A stretch of 64,000 nucleotides of DNA from Microbispora rosea (GCF_900156315.1 NZ_FTNI01000006.1:248001-312000), one strand, 5' to 3'; counted from the stretch's first letter, positions 43,623-53,020 are shown. Notes: generated by a model from the letters alone, not told the origin. A program made the numbers and translations.

Positions 43623-44318
43623 GTGAACGATGACGACGATGACGACAGGGACCTTCGAGCGCGCAACAAGCAGGCCACCCGGGAGGCGATCGGCCGGGCC
43701 GCGCTGCGCCTGGCCATCGAGCGGGGTCCCCACGGGCTCGCCCTCGTCCGGGTCCACGACATCGCCACGGCGGCGGGCGTGTCGCCCCGCACCTACAACA
43801 ACTACTTCTCCAGCAGGGAGGAGGCGATCTGCGCCTTCCAGGCCGACCAGTCCAGGCGCGCCGGGCGGGCGCTGCGGTCGCGGCCCGCCGGCGAGCCGCT
43901 GGACCAGGCCGTCACCGCGGCCGTGATCGGGCTCTACACCGACCCCGAGCCCGACAAGGCGGGCCTGCGAATGATCATGATGACGCCCGAGCTGGAGGGT
44001 GAGGCGCTCAAGGCGTTCAGCATGGCGGAGGGGCCGCTCGCCGAGGCGATCGCGGCGCGCACCGGCACCGACCTCGCCCGCGACGTGTACCCCGCCGTCA
44101 TGGCCGCCGCGGTCACCGGCGCCGTCCGAGTGGCGGGACGGCACTGGCTCGCACCGGGGAACACCGAGTCGTTCGCCGCCGTCCTGCGCCGCACCCTGTC
44201 CTGCGTCTTCTCCGCCCAGCCGCCCGAGCCGCCGGAGCCACCCGTGCCGCCCGCACCCTCTGTGCCGCCGGTGCCTCGCGGGATCTCTGAACGTGAGGAA
44301 AGGAACAGCGGGAAATGA
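43623..44318 (+). CDS. TetR-family regulator with proline-rich tail
   Basis: A 231-aa regulator. After an acidic MNDDDDDDRD start, the HTH (about 15-65) has VHDIATAAGVSPRTYNNYF. The C-terminal ligand domain ends near residue 195 and is followed by a PPEPPEPPVPPAPSVPPVP tail. GTG 43623 is six bases from the -10, so probably leaderless. Its TGA overlaps the ATG of the TIM-barrel-like gene, which it probably controls. The Pro tail is unusual for this family. Confidence 0.9.
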   Translation: MNDDDDDDRDLRARNKQATREAIGRAALRLAIERGPHGLALVRVHDIATAAGVSPRTYNNYFSSREEAICAFQADQSRRAGRALRSRPAGEPLDQAVTAAVIGLYTDPEPDKAGLRMIMMTPELEGEALKAFSMAEGPLAEAIAARTGTDLARDVYPAVMAAAVTGAVRVAGRHWLAPGNTESFAAVLRRTLSCVFSAQPPEPPEPPVPPAPSVPPVPRGISEREERNSGK

Positions 44319-45358
44319 ACGGCAAGGGCATCAACTTCGACACCGGCTTCGCGGACGCGGCCGCCCGCGCCGCCGGGCGCAGCACCCGGGAGCCCTTCGA
44401 CCTCGATGTGGTCGAACGGGAGATGCGCGTCATCCGCGAGGACCTGCACTGCACCGCCGTACGGATCACGGGCGGCGACCCCGGACGGCTCAAGGCCGCG
44501 GCCACCCGCGCCGCCGAGGCCGGCCTGGACGTGTGGTTGTGCCCGTTCACCTGCGACATCACCACCACCGAGCTGCTCGCGGTGATCGCCGACTGTGCCG
44601 AGCACGCCGAGCGGCTGCGCCGCGAGGGCGCGGAGGTCGTGCTGACCACCGGTTCGGAGATGAGCCTGTTCACCGACGGGTTCCTGCCCGGCGCCACGTT
44701 CGGGGACCGGATGCCCCTGCTGGCCCGGCCGGAGGCCCTGCGCGAGGTGCTCCCCCTGCTGCCCGGCCGCGTCAACGCCTTCCTCCGTGAGGCGGTCGCG
44801 GTCGCCCGCGAGCGGTTCGGCGGCCGGATCGGCTACTGCTCGATCCCCTTCGAACAGGTGGACTGGACGCCCTTCGACGTCATCGCCACCGACGCCGGCT
44901 ATCGGTCGGCGGCCACCGCGGCTCACTATCGGGACAACATCCGCGCCTTCGTCGCGCAGGGGAAGGCACAGGGCAAGCCGGTGGCGATCACCGAGTTCGG
45001 GTGCGTCACCCACCGCGGCGCGGCCGACCTGGGCGAGCGCGGCGACTCGATCGTCAAGTGGGGTGAGGACGGCGCTGCGGCCGGCCTGATCGGCGACCAC
45101 GTCCGCGACGAGCACGAGCAGGCGGCCTACCTGCGTGAGGTGCTGGGGATCCTCGACGAGGAGGGAGTGGACGCCGCCTTCTGGTACACCTTCGCCCGAT
45201 ACGACCTGCCCCACCGGGACGACCCCCGTGAGGACCTCGACATGGCGAGTTGCGGCGTGGTGAAGGTGCTGGAGGGCCGTCCGGGCACAACCTACCCCGG
45301 CATGCCCTGGGAACCGAAGGCCGCGTTCACGGCCCTGGCGGACTGCTACCGAACCTGA
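44315..45358 (+). CDS. Glycoside-hydrolase-like TIM-barrel protein
   Basis: A 347-aa cytosolic protein. It starts GKGINFDTGF, has VRITGGDPGRL, then VWLCPFTCDITTTELL, AEVVLTTGSEMSLF with a possible acid, and PVAITEFGCVTHRGA with a Glu at the end of a beta strand, and finally AAFWYTFARYD. This strand/Glu order is what a clan-A glycosidase barrel shows. Relatives are sometimes annotated 'abortive infection protein' in databases without evidence (recalled). It is translationally coupled to the TetR gene. Substrate unknown. Confidence 0.72.
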   Translation: MNGKGINFDTGFADAAARAAGRSTREPFDLDVVEREMRVIREDLHCTAVRITGGDPGRLKAAATRAAEAGLDVWLCPFTCDITTTELLAVIADCAEHAERLRREGAEVVLTTGSEMSLFTDGFLPGATFGDRMPLLARPEALREVLPLLPGRVNAFLREAVAVARERFGGRIGYCSIPFEQVDWTPFDVIATDAGYRSAATAAHYRDNIRAFVAQGKAQGKPVAITEFGCVTHRGAADLGERGDSIVKWGEDGAAAGLIGDHVRDEHEQAAYLREVLGILDEEGVDAAFWYTFARYDLPHRDDPREDLDMASCGVVKVLEGRPGTTYPGMPWEPKAAFTALADCYRT

Positions 45359-45369
45359 CGCCGGCTCCG

Positions 45370-46605
45370 TCAGCCGAGGGCGGCGAGGCGGCGGGCGAGG
45401 TAGCGGCGCTCGGCGTCGGTGGCGGCCAAGCCGGCCGCCTCCCGGTAGGCGTCGGCGGCCTCGGCCGTACGGCCCAGGCGGCGCAGCAGGTCGGCTCGGG
45501 CGGCGGGCAGCAGGTGGTAGCCGGCCAGGGCGCCCGTCTCCCGCAGGGCGTCGACCAGCGCCAGGCCCGCGGCGGGGCCGTACGCCATGCCGACCGCCAC
45601 CGCGCGGTTCAGCTCCACGACGGGCGAGGGGACCAGCCGGGAGAGCCGCGCGTACAGCACGGCGATCTGCGCCCAGTCGGTGTCCTCGGGGCGGGCCGCG
45701 GTGGCGTGGCAGGCGGCGATGGCGGCCTGCACCTGGTAGGGGCCGGGCCGTCCCCGCCGCAGCGTGCCGTCCAGCAGGGCCACGCCCTCGGCGATCTGGC
45801 CGGCGTCCCACAGGCCGCGCTCCTGGTCCTCCAGCACCACCAGGTCGCCGGCCTCGTCGAGGCGGGCGGCGCGGCGCGCGTGGTGCAGCAGCATCAGCGC
45901 GAGCAGGCCCGCCGCCTCCGGCTCGTCCGGCATCAGCCGCACCAGCACCCGGGCCAGCCGGATCGCCTCGTCCGCGAGGTCGTGCCGCACGAGGTCGGCG
46001 CCGGCCGTCGCCGAGTAGCCCTCGTTGAACAGCAGATACAGCACGGCGAGCACCGCCGGGAGGCGCTCGGGCAGCAGGTGGGCGGGAGGCACCCGGTAGG
46101 GGATGCCCGCGTGCCTGATCTTCTGCTTGGCCCGGGCCAGCCGCTTGGCCATCGCCTGCTCCCCGACCAGGAACGCGCGCGCGATCTCGGTCGTGCCGAG
46201 CCCGGCGAGGGTGCGCAGGGTCAGCGCCACCCTGGCCTCCAGCGCGAGCGCCGGATGGCAACACGTGAAGATCAGCCGTAACCGGTCGTCCGGCACGCCC
46301 GGCTCGTCGCCGCCGGCGGCGTCCTCAATCCTGAGCACGCCCGCCACCTCCCGCAGTTTGGCGGCGCCGGTGGCCTCCCGGCGCAGCAGGTCCACGGCCC
46401 GGTTGCGCGCGGCCGTGGTCAGCCACGCCCCGGGCCGGCGCGGCACGCCGTCGCGCCGCCAGGTCCGCAGGGCCAGGGCGAAGGCGTCCTGCGCGCACTC
46501 CTCTGCCAGGTCCCAGTCGCCCGTCCAGCGGATGAGGGTGGCCACGACCTGCCCCCACTCCTCCCGGAAGGCCCGGTCGACGGCTGCCTCGACCGGCGGT
46601 GTCAC
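45370..46605 (-). CDS. ECF42-family RNA polymerase sigma factor
   Basis: A 411-aa sigma factor. Sigma-2 (WDLAEECAQDAFALAL) and sigma-4 (ARVALTLRTLAGLGTTEIARAFLVG) are followed by a long C-terminal extension (about 190-410) of TPR-like helices with LYLLFNEGYSA, LNRAVAVGMAYGP and GYHLLPAARADLLRRLGR, all typical of ECF42. GTG 46605 overlaps the TGA of the upstream YCII-type gene. ECF42 sigmas lack a dedicated anti-sigma and are encoded with DGPF/YCII proteins, as here. Confidence 0.94.
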   Translation of the reverse strand: MTPPVEAAVDRAFREEWGQVVATLIRWTGDWDLAEECAQDAFALALRTWRRDGVPRRPGAWLTTAARNRAVDLLRREATGAAKLREVAGVLRIEDAAGGDEPGVPDDRLRLIFTCCHPALALEARVALTLRTLAGLGTTEIARAFLVGEQAMAKRLARAKQKIRHAGIPYRVPPAHLLPERLPAVLAVLYLLFNEGYSATAGADLVRHDLADEAIRLARVLVRLMPDEPEAAGLLALMLLHHARRAARLDEAGDLVVLEDQERGLWDAGQIAEGVALLDGTLRRGRPGPYQVQAAIAACHATAARPEDTDWAQIAVLYARLSRLVPSPVVELNRAVAVGMAYGPAAGLALVDALRETGALAGYHLLPAARADLLRRLGRTAEAADAYREAAGLAATDAERRYLARRLAALG

Positions 46606-46925
46606 AGGTCGATGAGCGGACGGATCTCGATCGTGCCGTACGCCGCGGCGGGGTGGGCGGCGGCGATCTCGATGGCCTCGTCCAGGTCGGCGCACTCGAT
46701 CAGGCAGAACCCGCCGAGTTGCTCCTTGGACTCGGCGAACGGCCCGTCCGACAGCAACACCTCGCCCTCGCGGACCCGCAGCGTGGTGGCGTCGCTCGGC
46801 GGGCGCAGCCCGGCCCCTCCCCGGAGCACGCCGCGCTCCGCCATCTTCTCCGACCACCCGCCGCACCCTTCATCGGCGTGCTCCGCCGCCGACTCGTCGC
46901 CGCAGATCAGCAGCACGTACTTCAT
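46602..46925 (-). CDS. YCII-related (DGPF-domain) protein
   Basis: A 107-aa protein with a ferredoxin-like fold. It starts MKYVLLICGDESAA and contains the VLLSDGPFAESKEQLGGF stretch (DGPF motif) and CADLDEAIEIAAAHP. It is the standard partner of ECF42 sigma factors. ATG 46925 follows GAGGAGG. It is encoded upstream of, and overlapping, the sigma gene; function in the ECF42 pathway is not established. Confidence 0.93.
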   Translation of the reverse strand: MKYVLLICGDESAAEHADEGCGGWSEKMAERGVLRGGAGLRPPSDATTLRVREGEVLLSDGPFAESKEQLGGFCLIECADLDEAIEIAAAHPAAAYGTIEIRPLIDL

Positions 46926-47188
46926 GCGTCCTCCTCGGGCTGGAATCTCATCATGTCCCTACGACGAACGGCGACGGCCGTGATGGACGCCCCCAAGGAT
47001 TTCGCGCGATGTCGTGGGCGTTCTCCACCATGATCTGTTCCTGCCGATCGTCGGAGGGAGAGCGGCATCGACCGGACCCGCCCCTTCCACCTCCCGCGCC
47101 GGCTCGCCTCGTGACGGCGTACGGGGAACCGGGCGGCGGGGACGGGTCGTTGGCAGCGGTGAACGATCCGCGACCGAGGGAGTGACCG

Positions 47189-47959
47189 GTGTTCCGCAAG
47201 CTGATGGCCGCGCTCGGGGCCGGCGTGGAGGTCGACACGGTGCTGCGCGACCCGCATGTACGCCCGGGGGAGACCCTGTACGGCGAGGTCCGCTTCAGGG
47301 GCGGGTCGTCCGACCACAAGGTGGACGGGATCACCGTCGACTTCACCGCCGTCGTGGAGGTCGAGCACGGCGACCAGGAACACCACGCGACCTACAGCTT
47401 CCTGCGGGCGCCGGTGTCCGGGCCGTTCGACCTGCGGGCGGGGGAGGCCCACGCGCTGCCGTTCGCGATCCCGGTGCCGTGGGAGACGCCGGTCAGCACG
47501 GTCGGCGGGCGCCCGCTGCCCGGCATGCGGCTCGGCGTGGCCACCGAGCTGGCGCTCGCGGGCGCGCTCGACAAGGGCGACCTCGACCCGCTGCACGTCA
47601 ACCCGCTGCCCGCGCAGGACCACCTGCTCGGGGCGCTCGTCCACATGGGCTTCCACTTCAAGCGGGCCGACCTGGAGCGCGGCACCCTGCGGGGCTCGAC
47701 CATGCCGTTCTACCAGGAGATCGAGTATCACGCCGGGCCGGAATGGCGCCGCCACTTCAGCGAGCTTGAGCTGACCTTCATCGCCGGACCGCACTCGATG
47801 GACGTGATCCTGGAGGCCGACAAGAGGGGTGGCTTCCTCAGCTCCAGCCGCGACGTCTACAACCGGTTCCGCGTCGGGTACGGCGACCACCCCGGCCGGG
47901 TGGAGCAGGCGCTGCGCGACGGCCTCGCCGCGATGGCCCGGCACCGCGGCTGGTTCTGA
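47189..47959 (+). CDS. Spo0M-family sporulation-control protein
   Basis: A 256-aa cytosolic protein of the SpoOM/arrestin-like family. Typical features are FRKLMAALGAGVEVDTVL at the start, then PGETLYGEVRFRGG and the IPVPWETPVS turn in the middle. A C-terminal part has LLGALVHMGFHFKRADLE and VYNRFRVGYGDH. In Bacillus Spo0M affects sporulation; in actinomycetes its role is unclear. GTG 47189 lies five or so bases after GAGGGAG. It appears monocistronic, with a 263-base divergent upstream region. Confidence 0.92.
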   Translation: MFRKLMAALGAGVEVDTVLRDPHVRPGETLYGEVRFRGGSSDHKVDGITVDFTAVVEVEHGDQEHHATYSFLRAPVSGPFDLRAGEAHALPFAIPVPWETPVSTVGGRPLPGMRLGVATELALAGALDKGDLDPLHVNPLPAQDHLLGALVHMGFHFKRADLERGTLRGSTMPFYQEIEYHAGPEWRRHFSELELTFIAGPHSMDVILEADKRGGFLSSSRDVYNRFRVGYGDHPGRVEQALRDGLAAMARHRGWF

Positions 47960-48008
47960 CCCGGGTCAGGAAAAGGGGCCCCCGGACGCCGGGCGTCTCG
48001 TGCTCGGG

Positions 48009-49214
48009 TCAGCCGGCGCGATGCCGGACGATGTCGGCCGGGGGTTGGTCGTGCCGGTGGCCGTCGATGTCGGCCGGGGGTTGGTCGTGCCGGTGCCCGT
48101 CGAGGACGGCGTGGTGGTCCACGCCGTCGTGAGGCAGCGGATCGGCGTGCACGATGGCGGCCGTCAGCCGGGGGATGGCGTGGATCAGGTTGTGCTCGGC
48201 CTCGGCCGCGACCCGATGGGCCTCCACCACCGTGGCGGCCGGGTCGACGACGACCTCGCACTCGGCCCTGAGCCGGTGGCCGATCCAGCGCAGCCGCACC
48301 TGGCCCAGGCCGAGCACGCCGGGTGTGCCTCGCAGGGTCGCCTCGGCGCGGTCCACCAGAGCGGGGTCGACGGCGTCCATCAGCCGCCGATACACCTCCC
48401 GCGCCGCCTGCCGCAGCACCATCAGGATCGCGACCGTGATGAGCAGGCCGACGGCGGGGTCGGCCCAGGTCCAGCCGAGGGCCGCCCCTCCGGCTCCGGC
48501 GAGAACGGCCAGTGAGGTGAAGCCGTCGGTGCGGGCGTGCAGCCCGTCGGCGACGAGGGCGGCCGAGCCGATCTCACGTCCGACCCGGATGCGGTGGCGG
48601 GCGACCAGCTCGTTCCCGGCGAAGCCCACGAGCGCCGCCGCCGCGACGGCCCCCAGGTGGGAGACCTCTCGCGGCTCCAGGAGCCGCCCGATCGCGGCGT
48701 ACGCCGCGGCGATGGAGGAGGCGGCGATCGTCACGACGATGACGACACCGGCCAGGTCCTCGGCCCGTCCGTAGCCGTAGGTGTAGCGGCGGTTGGGCGG
48801 GCGGCGGCCGAGCAGGAACGCGATCCCGAGCGGTACGGCGGTCAGGGCGTCGGCCGCGTTGTGCAGGGTGTCGCCCAGCAGCGCCACCGACCCCGACAGG
48901 GCCACCACGGCCGCCTGGACCAGCGTGGTCGCGCCGAGAACGGCCAGCGACACCCACAGCGCTCGCATCCCCCGGGCGGACGACTCCATCACCGGATCGA
49001 TCCTCTCGGCGTGCTCGTGCGAGTGAGGGCGCAGCAGGTGCGCCACCCGCGCGCGAAGCGCCGCCACACTGCGCCCATGCCCGTGCCGGTCGCCATGCCC
49101 GTGCCCATGCCCATGCCCATGCCCATGGCCGTGGCCATGCCCGTGCCCATGCCCATGGCCGTGGCCGTGCTCGTGGCCGTGCTCATGCCCGGGGGCGGCC
49201 TGTCGCTGGCTCAT
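48009..49214 (-). CDS. CDF-family divalent cation transporter with His-rich ends
   Basis: A 401-aa cation diffusion facilitator (Zn/Co/Cd efflux by proton antiport). A (Gly-His)-rich N-terminus of about 45 residues is followed by six membrane helices with the metal-site motifs DTLHNAADAL and DGLHARTDG, and a C-terminal cytosolic domain. The C-terminal tail carries two exact copies of DGHRHDQPPADI, the product of a 36-bp duplication at 48029-48100. ATG 49214 is the first codon giving MSQRQAAPGHEHG. The long His tracts could buffer metal. Confidence 0.93.
   Translation of the reverse strand: MSQRQAAPGHEHGHEHGHGHGHGHGHGHGHGHGHGHGHGHGDRHGHGRSVAALRARVAHLLRPHSHEHAERIDPVMESSARGMRALWVSLAVLGATTLVQAAVVALSGSVALLGDTLHNAADALTAVPLGIAFLLGRRPPNRRYTYGYGRAEDLAGVVIVVTIAASSIAAAYAAIGRLLEPREVSHLGAVAAAALVGFAGNELVARHRIRVGREIGSAALVADGLHARTDGFTSLAVLAGAGGAALGWTWADPAVGLLITVAILMVLRQAAREVYRRLMDAVDPALVDRAEATLRGTPGVLGLGQVRLRWIGHRLRAECEVVVDPAATVVEAHRVAAEAEHNLIHAIPRLTAAIVHADPLPHDGVDHHAVLDGHRHDQPPADIDGHRHDQPPADIVRHRAG
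48029..48100. repeat. 36-bp tandem duplication in the CDF gene
   Basis: Two adjacent copies, 48029-48064 and 48065-48100, encode the repeated 12-residue His-containing unit at the C-terminus of the transporter. The copies are almost identical at DNA level, so the duplication is recent. Confidence 0.85.
49075..49196. repeat. Hexanucleotide tandem repeat encoding (Gly-His)n
   Basis: About 20 units of a 6-bp repeat of the form CCATGC/CCGTGC on the plus strand encode alternating Gly and His in the N-terminus of the CDF transporter. Slippage here would change the number of His residues in-frame. Confidence 0.85.
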
Positions 49215-49330
49215 GACACTCACGATGCCGTGGAAAGTCCGTCGCAGCATCTCGACAAGAGCGGGTGCGGCGCAGTTGCGAACGCCCCGCACCTGTCGAG
49301 CCTGCGGAACTCCCGTGCGGCGTCCCCGGG

Positions 49331-52300
49331 TCAGGCCGGCGCGTCGCCGGTGCGGCCGGCATCCCCCACGGCTCCGCGGATCTCGCGCAGGAGCGCCTCG
49401 CTGCGGGTCACGAGGTGGGGCAGGCCGAGCCGCCGGTGGGCGTCCCGTCCGGCCTCCGCGTGCGTCAGGGCGGCCGGAACATCGCCGACCCGGTGCTGGA
49501 GCCGGGCGACCACGTGGTGGAGCGTTCCCCACGACAGGCAGCCCGTGCCCATGGTCATGAGCTCGCCGGCGATCGGCCGCAGCTCGCCGAGCAGCTCGTG
49601 CGGGTCGGGCCGGCCGAGTTCCGCGGCGACCAGGGCCCACTGCCAGGCGACGAACTGCCACGTCCAGTCCCGTGGCCGCGCCGCGCCCCAGCGGTCGATC
49701 AGGCGATGGGCCAGCTCGCGGTCGCCCGCCCCCAGCGCGGCCAGGACCGCCGTGGGCCGCACGATCAGATCGGACTCGTCGGCCGCCGCCTCGACCAAAT
49801 CCGTCAGCAGTGGGCTGGGCCGTCCCTGGCACCAGTCGGCGAAGAACGCGTAGATCAGCTTGAGGACGTCCGTCCCCCACAGACTGGTGCGGCGGTAGCT
49901 GCCGGTGCCGATGACCGCCTGCCGGTCCATCTCCGCCCAGTCGCCGGCCAGCATCGCCCGCCCGGCCGCGGCGTACGCGACCTGCGTCTCGATCTCCGGC
50001 ATCCGCACCTCGGCGGTGAGCCGCAGGCATCGGGCCAGTTCCGCGTCGTAGTCGGCGAGCATGCCCGCCTTCAGGAACTTGGGCATGCGGTGCAGGCGGG
50101 CGACGATCTCGGTGGCCCTGGGGAGGCCGGGCAGGCCCAGCATCTCCTCGGCCGCCCGGTAGCGCTCCTCCTCGTGCTCAGGCGTCCAGGCCGCGATGAC
50201 GAAGTTGTTCAGCGTGCGCGCCAGCAACAGGGGGTCGCCGGTGCGCCGGGCCAGTTCCACGGCCTCCAGGGCGTGGCGGCGGCCCTCCTCGCGCCGGTCG
50301 CCGTAGTACAGCTCGACGCCGAGCGTGCCGAGCAGCTCCGCGCGGGTGCGCACGGCGTCCGGGGCGAGCCGGGCGAGCTGGTCCTCCAGCACGGTCACCA
50401 TGCGCTGGTCCACCACCCCGTACGAGCGCCAGTTCCACAGGGTGACGCCGCCGAAGACGGTGGCCGCCTCGATGACGGCCGCGTCGTCGCCGATGCCGGT
50501 TGCGAGCGTCACGGCCTCGTCCAGCGCGCTCCGGGCCCCCTCCACGTCACCGGTCACCCGCCGAGCCTTGCCCAGGCCGATCAGCAGGCCACACCGGGTG
50601 GCGGCGGGACCGGGGCCGCAGGCGTCGAGGGCCTGCTCCCAGTGCAGCACGGCCTCGTCGTAGGCGAGCCGGGCCGTCGCCTGGCCCGCCGCCTCCACGG
50701 CGTACGAGACGGCCTTGTCCGCGTAGCCGACCCGGGCGGCCAGCCCGAAGTGGTGGGCCAGGGTGGGCAGACGCGACCCGGCCTCACCCCACCGCAGGGT
50801 CTCGATGGCCTCGCCCACCCGGCCGTGGAGCTGGGCCCGCTGCCTACGGCTGAGCCCGGAGTACAGCGCCTCCTGCACCAGCGCGTGGGAGAAGCGGTAG
50901 TCCCAGCCGCCGTCCACCTCGACCAGCAGTCCGGTCGCGACGGCCGGTTCGAGCAGCATCATCACCCGGGCTCCGCCGACTCCGGTCGCGGTCTCCAGCA
51001 CGTCGGCGTCCACGTCCCTGCCGATCACCGCGGCCGCCCGCAGCAGGGTCTGGGAGTCCTCGGGCAGCCGCGACACCCGCTGACCGATCACGTCGCGCAC
51101 GCCGTCGGGCACCGCCAGCGCGAGCACGTCCGCCACGCCCACCCCGCCGTCCGGATGGGTGCTGGTCAGCAGGCGCAGCAGCTCGCCCAGGAAGAACGGG
51201 TTGCCGCCGGTCCTGTCGTGCAGCGCGGAGGCGAGCTCGGGCCCGGGGCCGGCCCATCCCGTCTCGCGCAGGTAGTCGGCGATCTGCTCGGGAGTGAGCG
51301 GAGCGACGCTCATCCGTTCGGTGCCGCGCTGGCGGGTCAGCTCGCCGAGCGCCTCGGTCAGGGCCTGCCTGTCCACCGCGGGCTCGGGCCGTACGGTGGC
51401 CAGCACCAGGAGCGGAACGCGGTGCAGGTCGGCGCCGAGGAAGGTGAGCAGCTTCAGCGAGGCGGCGTCGGCCCAGTGCAGGTCCTCCACCACGACCAGC
51501 ACGGGGGCGTCCGAGGCCCGCCGCGTCAGGGCCCGCGCCACGCTGTCGTGCAGCAGGAACCGGGCGGTGTCGGGGTCGGCCGTGTCCGTACGGTCTCCGT
51601 CGGAGAGGCGGTGGGCGAGCCGGGCGAGGTCGCCGCCCGCTTCCCCGGACTCTCCGGCCTCGCCGGTGCCCGGGGCGCCATCCGCTGACGAAGCTCGGGA
51701 CGTGTCCGGGGCATGGGCCGCCGCCGCGCCTCGGGACGTCTGCGGAGCCCGGTCGGCGCCCAGGGCGTTGAGCGTCTGGATCCAGGGCCAGAACGCGGGG
51801 GCGCCGCTGCCTTCGACGCACCTGCTCCAGGCCACCCCGACCCCGCGCTCGGCCGCCATACCGGCGGTGGCCTCCGCGAGACGGGTCTTGCCGACGCCGG
51901 ACTCCCCGCTCACCAGGAACACCCCGCCCACGCCCCGGCGCAGGTCGTCGAGCCGCCCGGCGATCCGGCGCAGGTGCGGTTCGCGCCCCACCAGTCCCGG
52001 AGCGGCCGAGTCCCCGGCGCTCCTGTCCCCGGTGCTCCTGTCCCCGGTGTTCCCGCCGGCTGCGCCTACCCCGGCGCCTGCGCCCGTGCCTTCCCGGCCG
52101 CCTATCCCGCCGCCTTGCCCGGTGACTTCCCGTGCGCCCGCGGCCGTCTCCGGCGGCACGGCGGCCACGGGGGCCCACACGCCCGCCAGGGACTCGTTCT
52201 GGAGGAGGATGGCCTGCTCGAGCCGCCGCAGTTCGGGGCTCGGGTCGAGGCCCAGCTCATCGCCGAGCAGCGTGCGGCAACGCTGGTAGGCGGCCAGCGC

Positions 52301-53020
52301 CTCGGCCTGCCTGCGCTCCCGGTAGAGGGCCCGCATGAGCAGCGCCCACAGGCCCTCGCGGTAGGGGTCCAGTTCGAGCAGGCGCTCGACCTCGACCGCC
52401 ACCTCGGCCGCCCGTCCCAGCGCGAGCCACGCCTCGGCGCGTACGGTCAGCGCGTGCAGGCGGGTTTCGCTCAGACGGGCGATGGTGGACCGGGCGAACG
52501 GCTCGTCGGCCAGGTCGGCCAGCGGCTCGCCCCGCCACAGCGCCAATGCCGGGCCCAGGATCCGCTCGGCCTCCTCGGGACGGCCCGCGGCCAGCGCGGC
52601 GCGCGCGGCCTCGGCCGCCCGGCCGAACCGCTCGGCGTCGACCTGGTCCGGCTCGATGTCCAGCAGGTAGCCGGGCTCCCGCGTACGCAGCACCCGGGCC
52701 GGGGAGCGCGGGCTGCGCCGGGGTTCGAGCGTTCTGCGCAGATGCGAGATGTACGCCTGGAGCGTTCCCGTGGCGCTGGAGGGCGGCTCATCCCGCCACA
52801 GCCGGTCGATGAGCTGGTCGAGCGGCACGACATGGGGCGCGTTCAGCAACAGCAGCGCCAGCACGGCCCGCTGCTTGCGGGGCCCGAGATCGAGGATCGT
52901 CCCCGCGCCGTCGGCGACCTCCAGCGTGCCGAGGAGGCGGAAGTCGAGAGCGGAGCCCTGGCGGCCGTCCAAGCCCGGGGGCGGCGCCGGTAATCGCGCG
53001 CCGTCGATGCTCATGCGCAT
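49331..53020 (-). CDS. AfsR/SARP-type regulator: OmpR HTH-BTAD-AAA-TPR
   Basis: A 1229-aa regulator. Residues 25-105 are an OmpR-type winged helix (GPRKQRAVLALLLLNA) and 110-255 the BTAD domain (LWRGEPLADLADEPFA). A Gly/Ala/Thr-rich linker (about 280-345) precedes an AAA/STAND ATPase with Walker A GESGVGKT (near 372) and a VVVEDLHWADAAS Walker B, then TPR-like helices to the end. This matches large SARP-LuxR-type regulators of secondary metabolism. ATG 53020 overlaps the GNAT stop as TGATG. Target genes are not evident. Confidence 0.93.
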   Translation of the reverse strand: MRMSIDGARLPAPPPGLDGRQGSALDFRLLGTLEVADGAGTILDLGPRKQRAVLALLLLNAPHVVPLDQLIDRLWRDEPPSSATGTLQAYISHLRRTLEPRRSPRSPARVLRTREPGYLLDIEPDQVDAERFGRAAEAARAALAAGRPEEAERILGPALALWRGEPLADLADEPFARSTIARLSETRLHALTVRAEAWLALGRAAEVAVEVERLLELDPYREGLWALLMRALYRERRQAEALAAYQRCRTLLGDELGLDPSPELRRLEQAILLQNESLAGVWAPVAAVPPETAAGAREVTGQGGGIGGREGTGAGAGVGAAGGNTGDRSTGDRSAGDSAAPGLVGREPHLRRIAGRLDDLRRGVGGVFLVSGESGVGKTRLAEATAGMAAERGVGVAWSRCVEGSGAPAFWPWIQTLNALGADRAPQTSRGAAAAHAPDTSRASSADGAPGTGEAGESGEAGGDLARLAHRLSDGDRTDTADPDTARFLLHDSVARALTRRASDAPVLVVVEDLHWADAASLKLLTFLGADLHRVPLLVLATVRPEPAVDRQALTEALGELTRQRGTERMSVAPLTPEQIADYLRETGWAGPGPELASALHDRTGGNPFFLGELLRLLTSTHPDGGVGVADVLALAVPDGVRDVIGQRVSRLPEDSQTLLRAAAVIGRDVDADVLETATGVGGARVMMLLEPAVATGLLVEVDGGWDYRFSHALVQEALYSGLSRRQRAQLHGRVGEAIETLRWGEAGSRLPTLAHHFGLAARVGYADKAVSYAVEAAGQATARLAYDEAVLHWEQALDACGPGPAATRCGLLIGLGKARRVTGDVEGARSALDEAVTLATGIGDDAAVIEAATVFGGVTLWNWRSYGVVDQRMVTVLEDQLARLAPDAVRTRAELLGTLGVELYYGDRREEGRRHALEAVELARRTGDPLLLARTLNNFVIAAWTPEHEEERYRAAEEMLGLPGLPRATEIVARLHRMPKFLKAGMLADYDAELARCLRLTAEVRMPEIETQVAYAAAGRAMLAGDWAEMDRQAVIGTGSYRRTSLWGTDVLKLIYAFFADWCQGRPSPLLTDLVEAAADESDLIVRPTAVLAALGAGDRELAHRLIDRWGAARPRDWTWQFVAWQWALVAAELGRPDPHELLGELRPIAGELMTMGTGCLSWGTLHHVVARLQHRVGDVPAALTHAEAGRDAHRRLGLPHLVTRSEALLREIRGAVGDAGRTGDAPA

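Noticed and set aside
44315..45358. Phage abortive-infection system
   Set aside because: The name is attached to relatives in some annotations, but the sequence shows a glycosidase-like barrel and no toxin, nucleotidyltransferase or HEPN motif.
47975..47998. Terminator between Spo0M and CDF genes
   Set aside because: Only a 5-bp CCCGG/CCGGG-type stem is present; too short to call.
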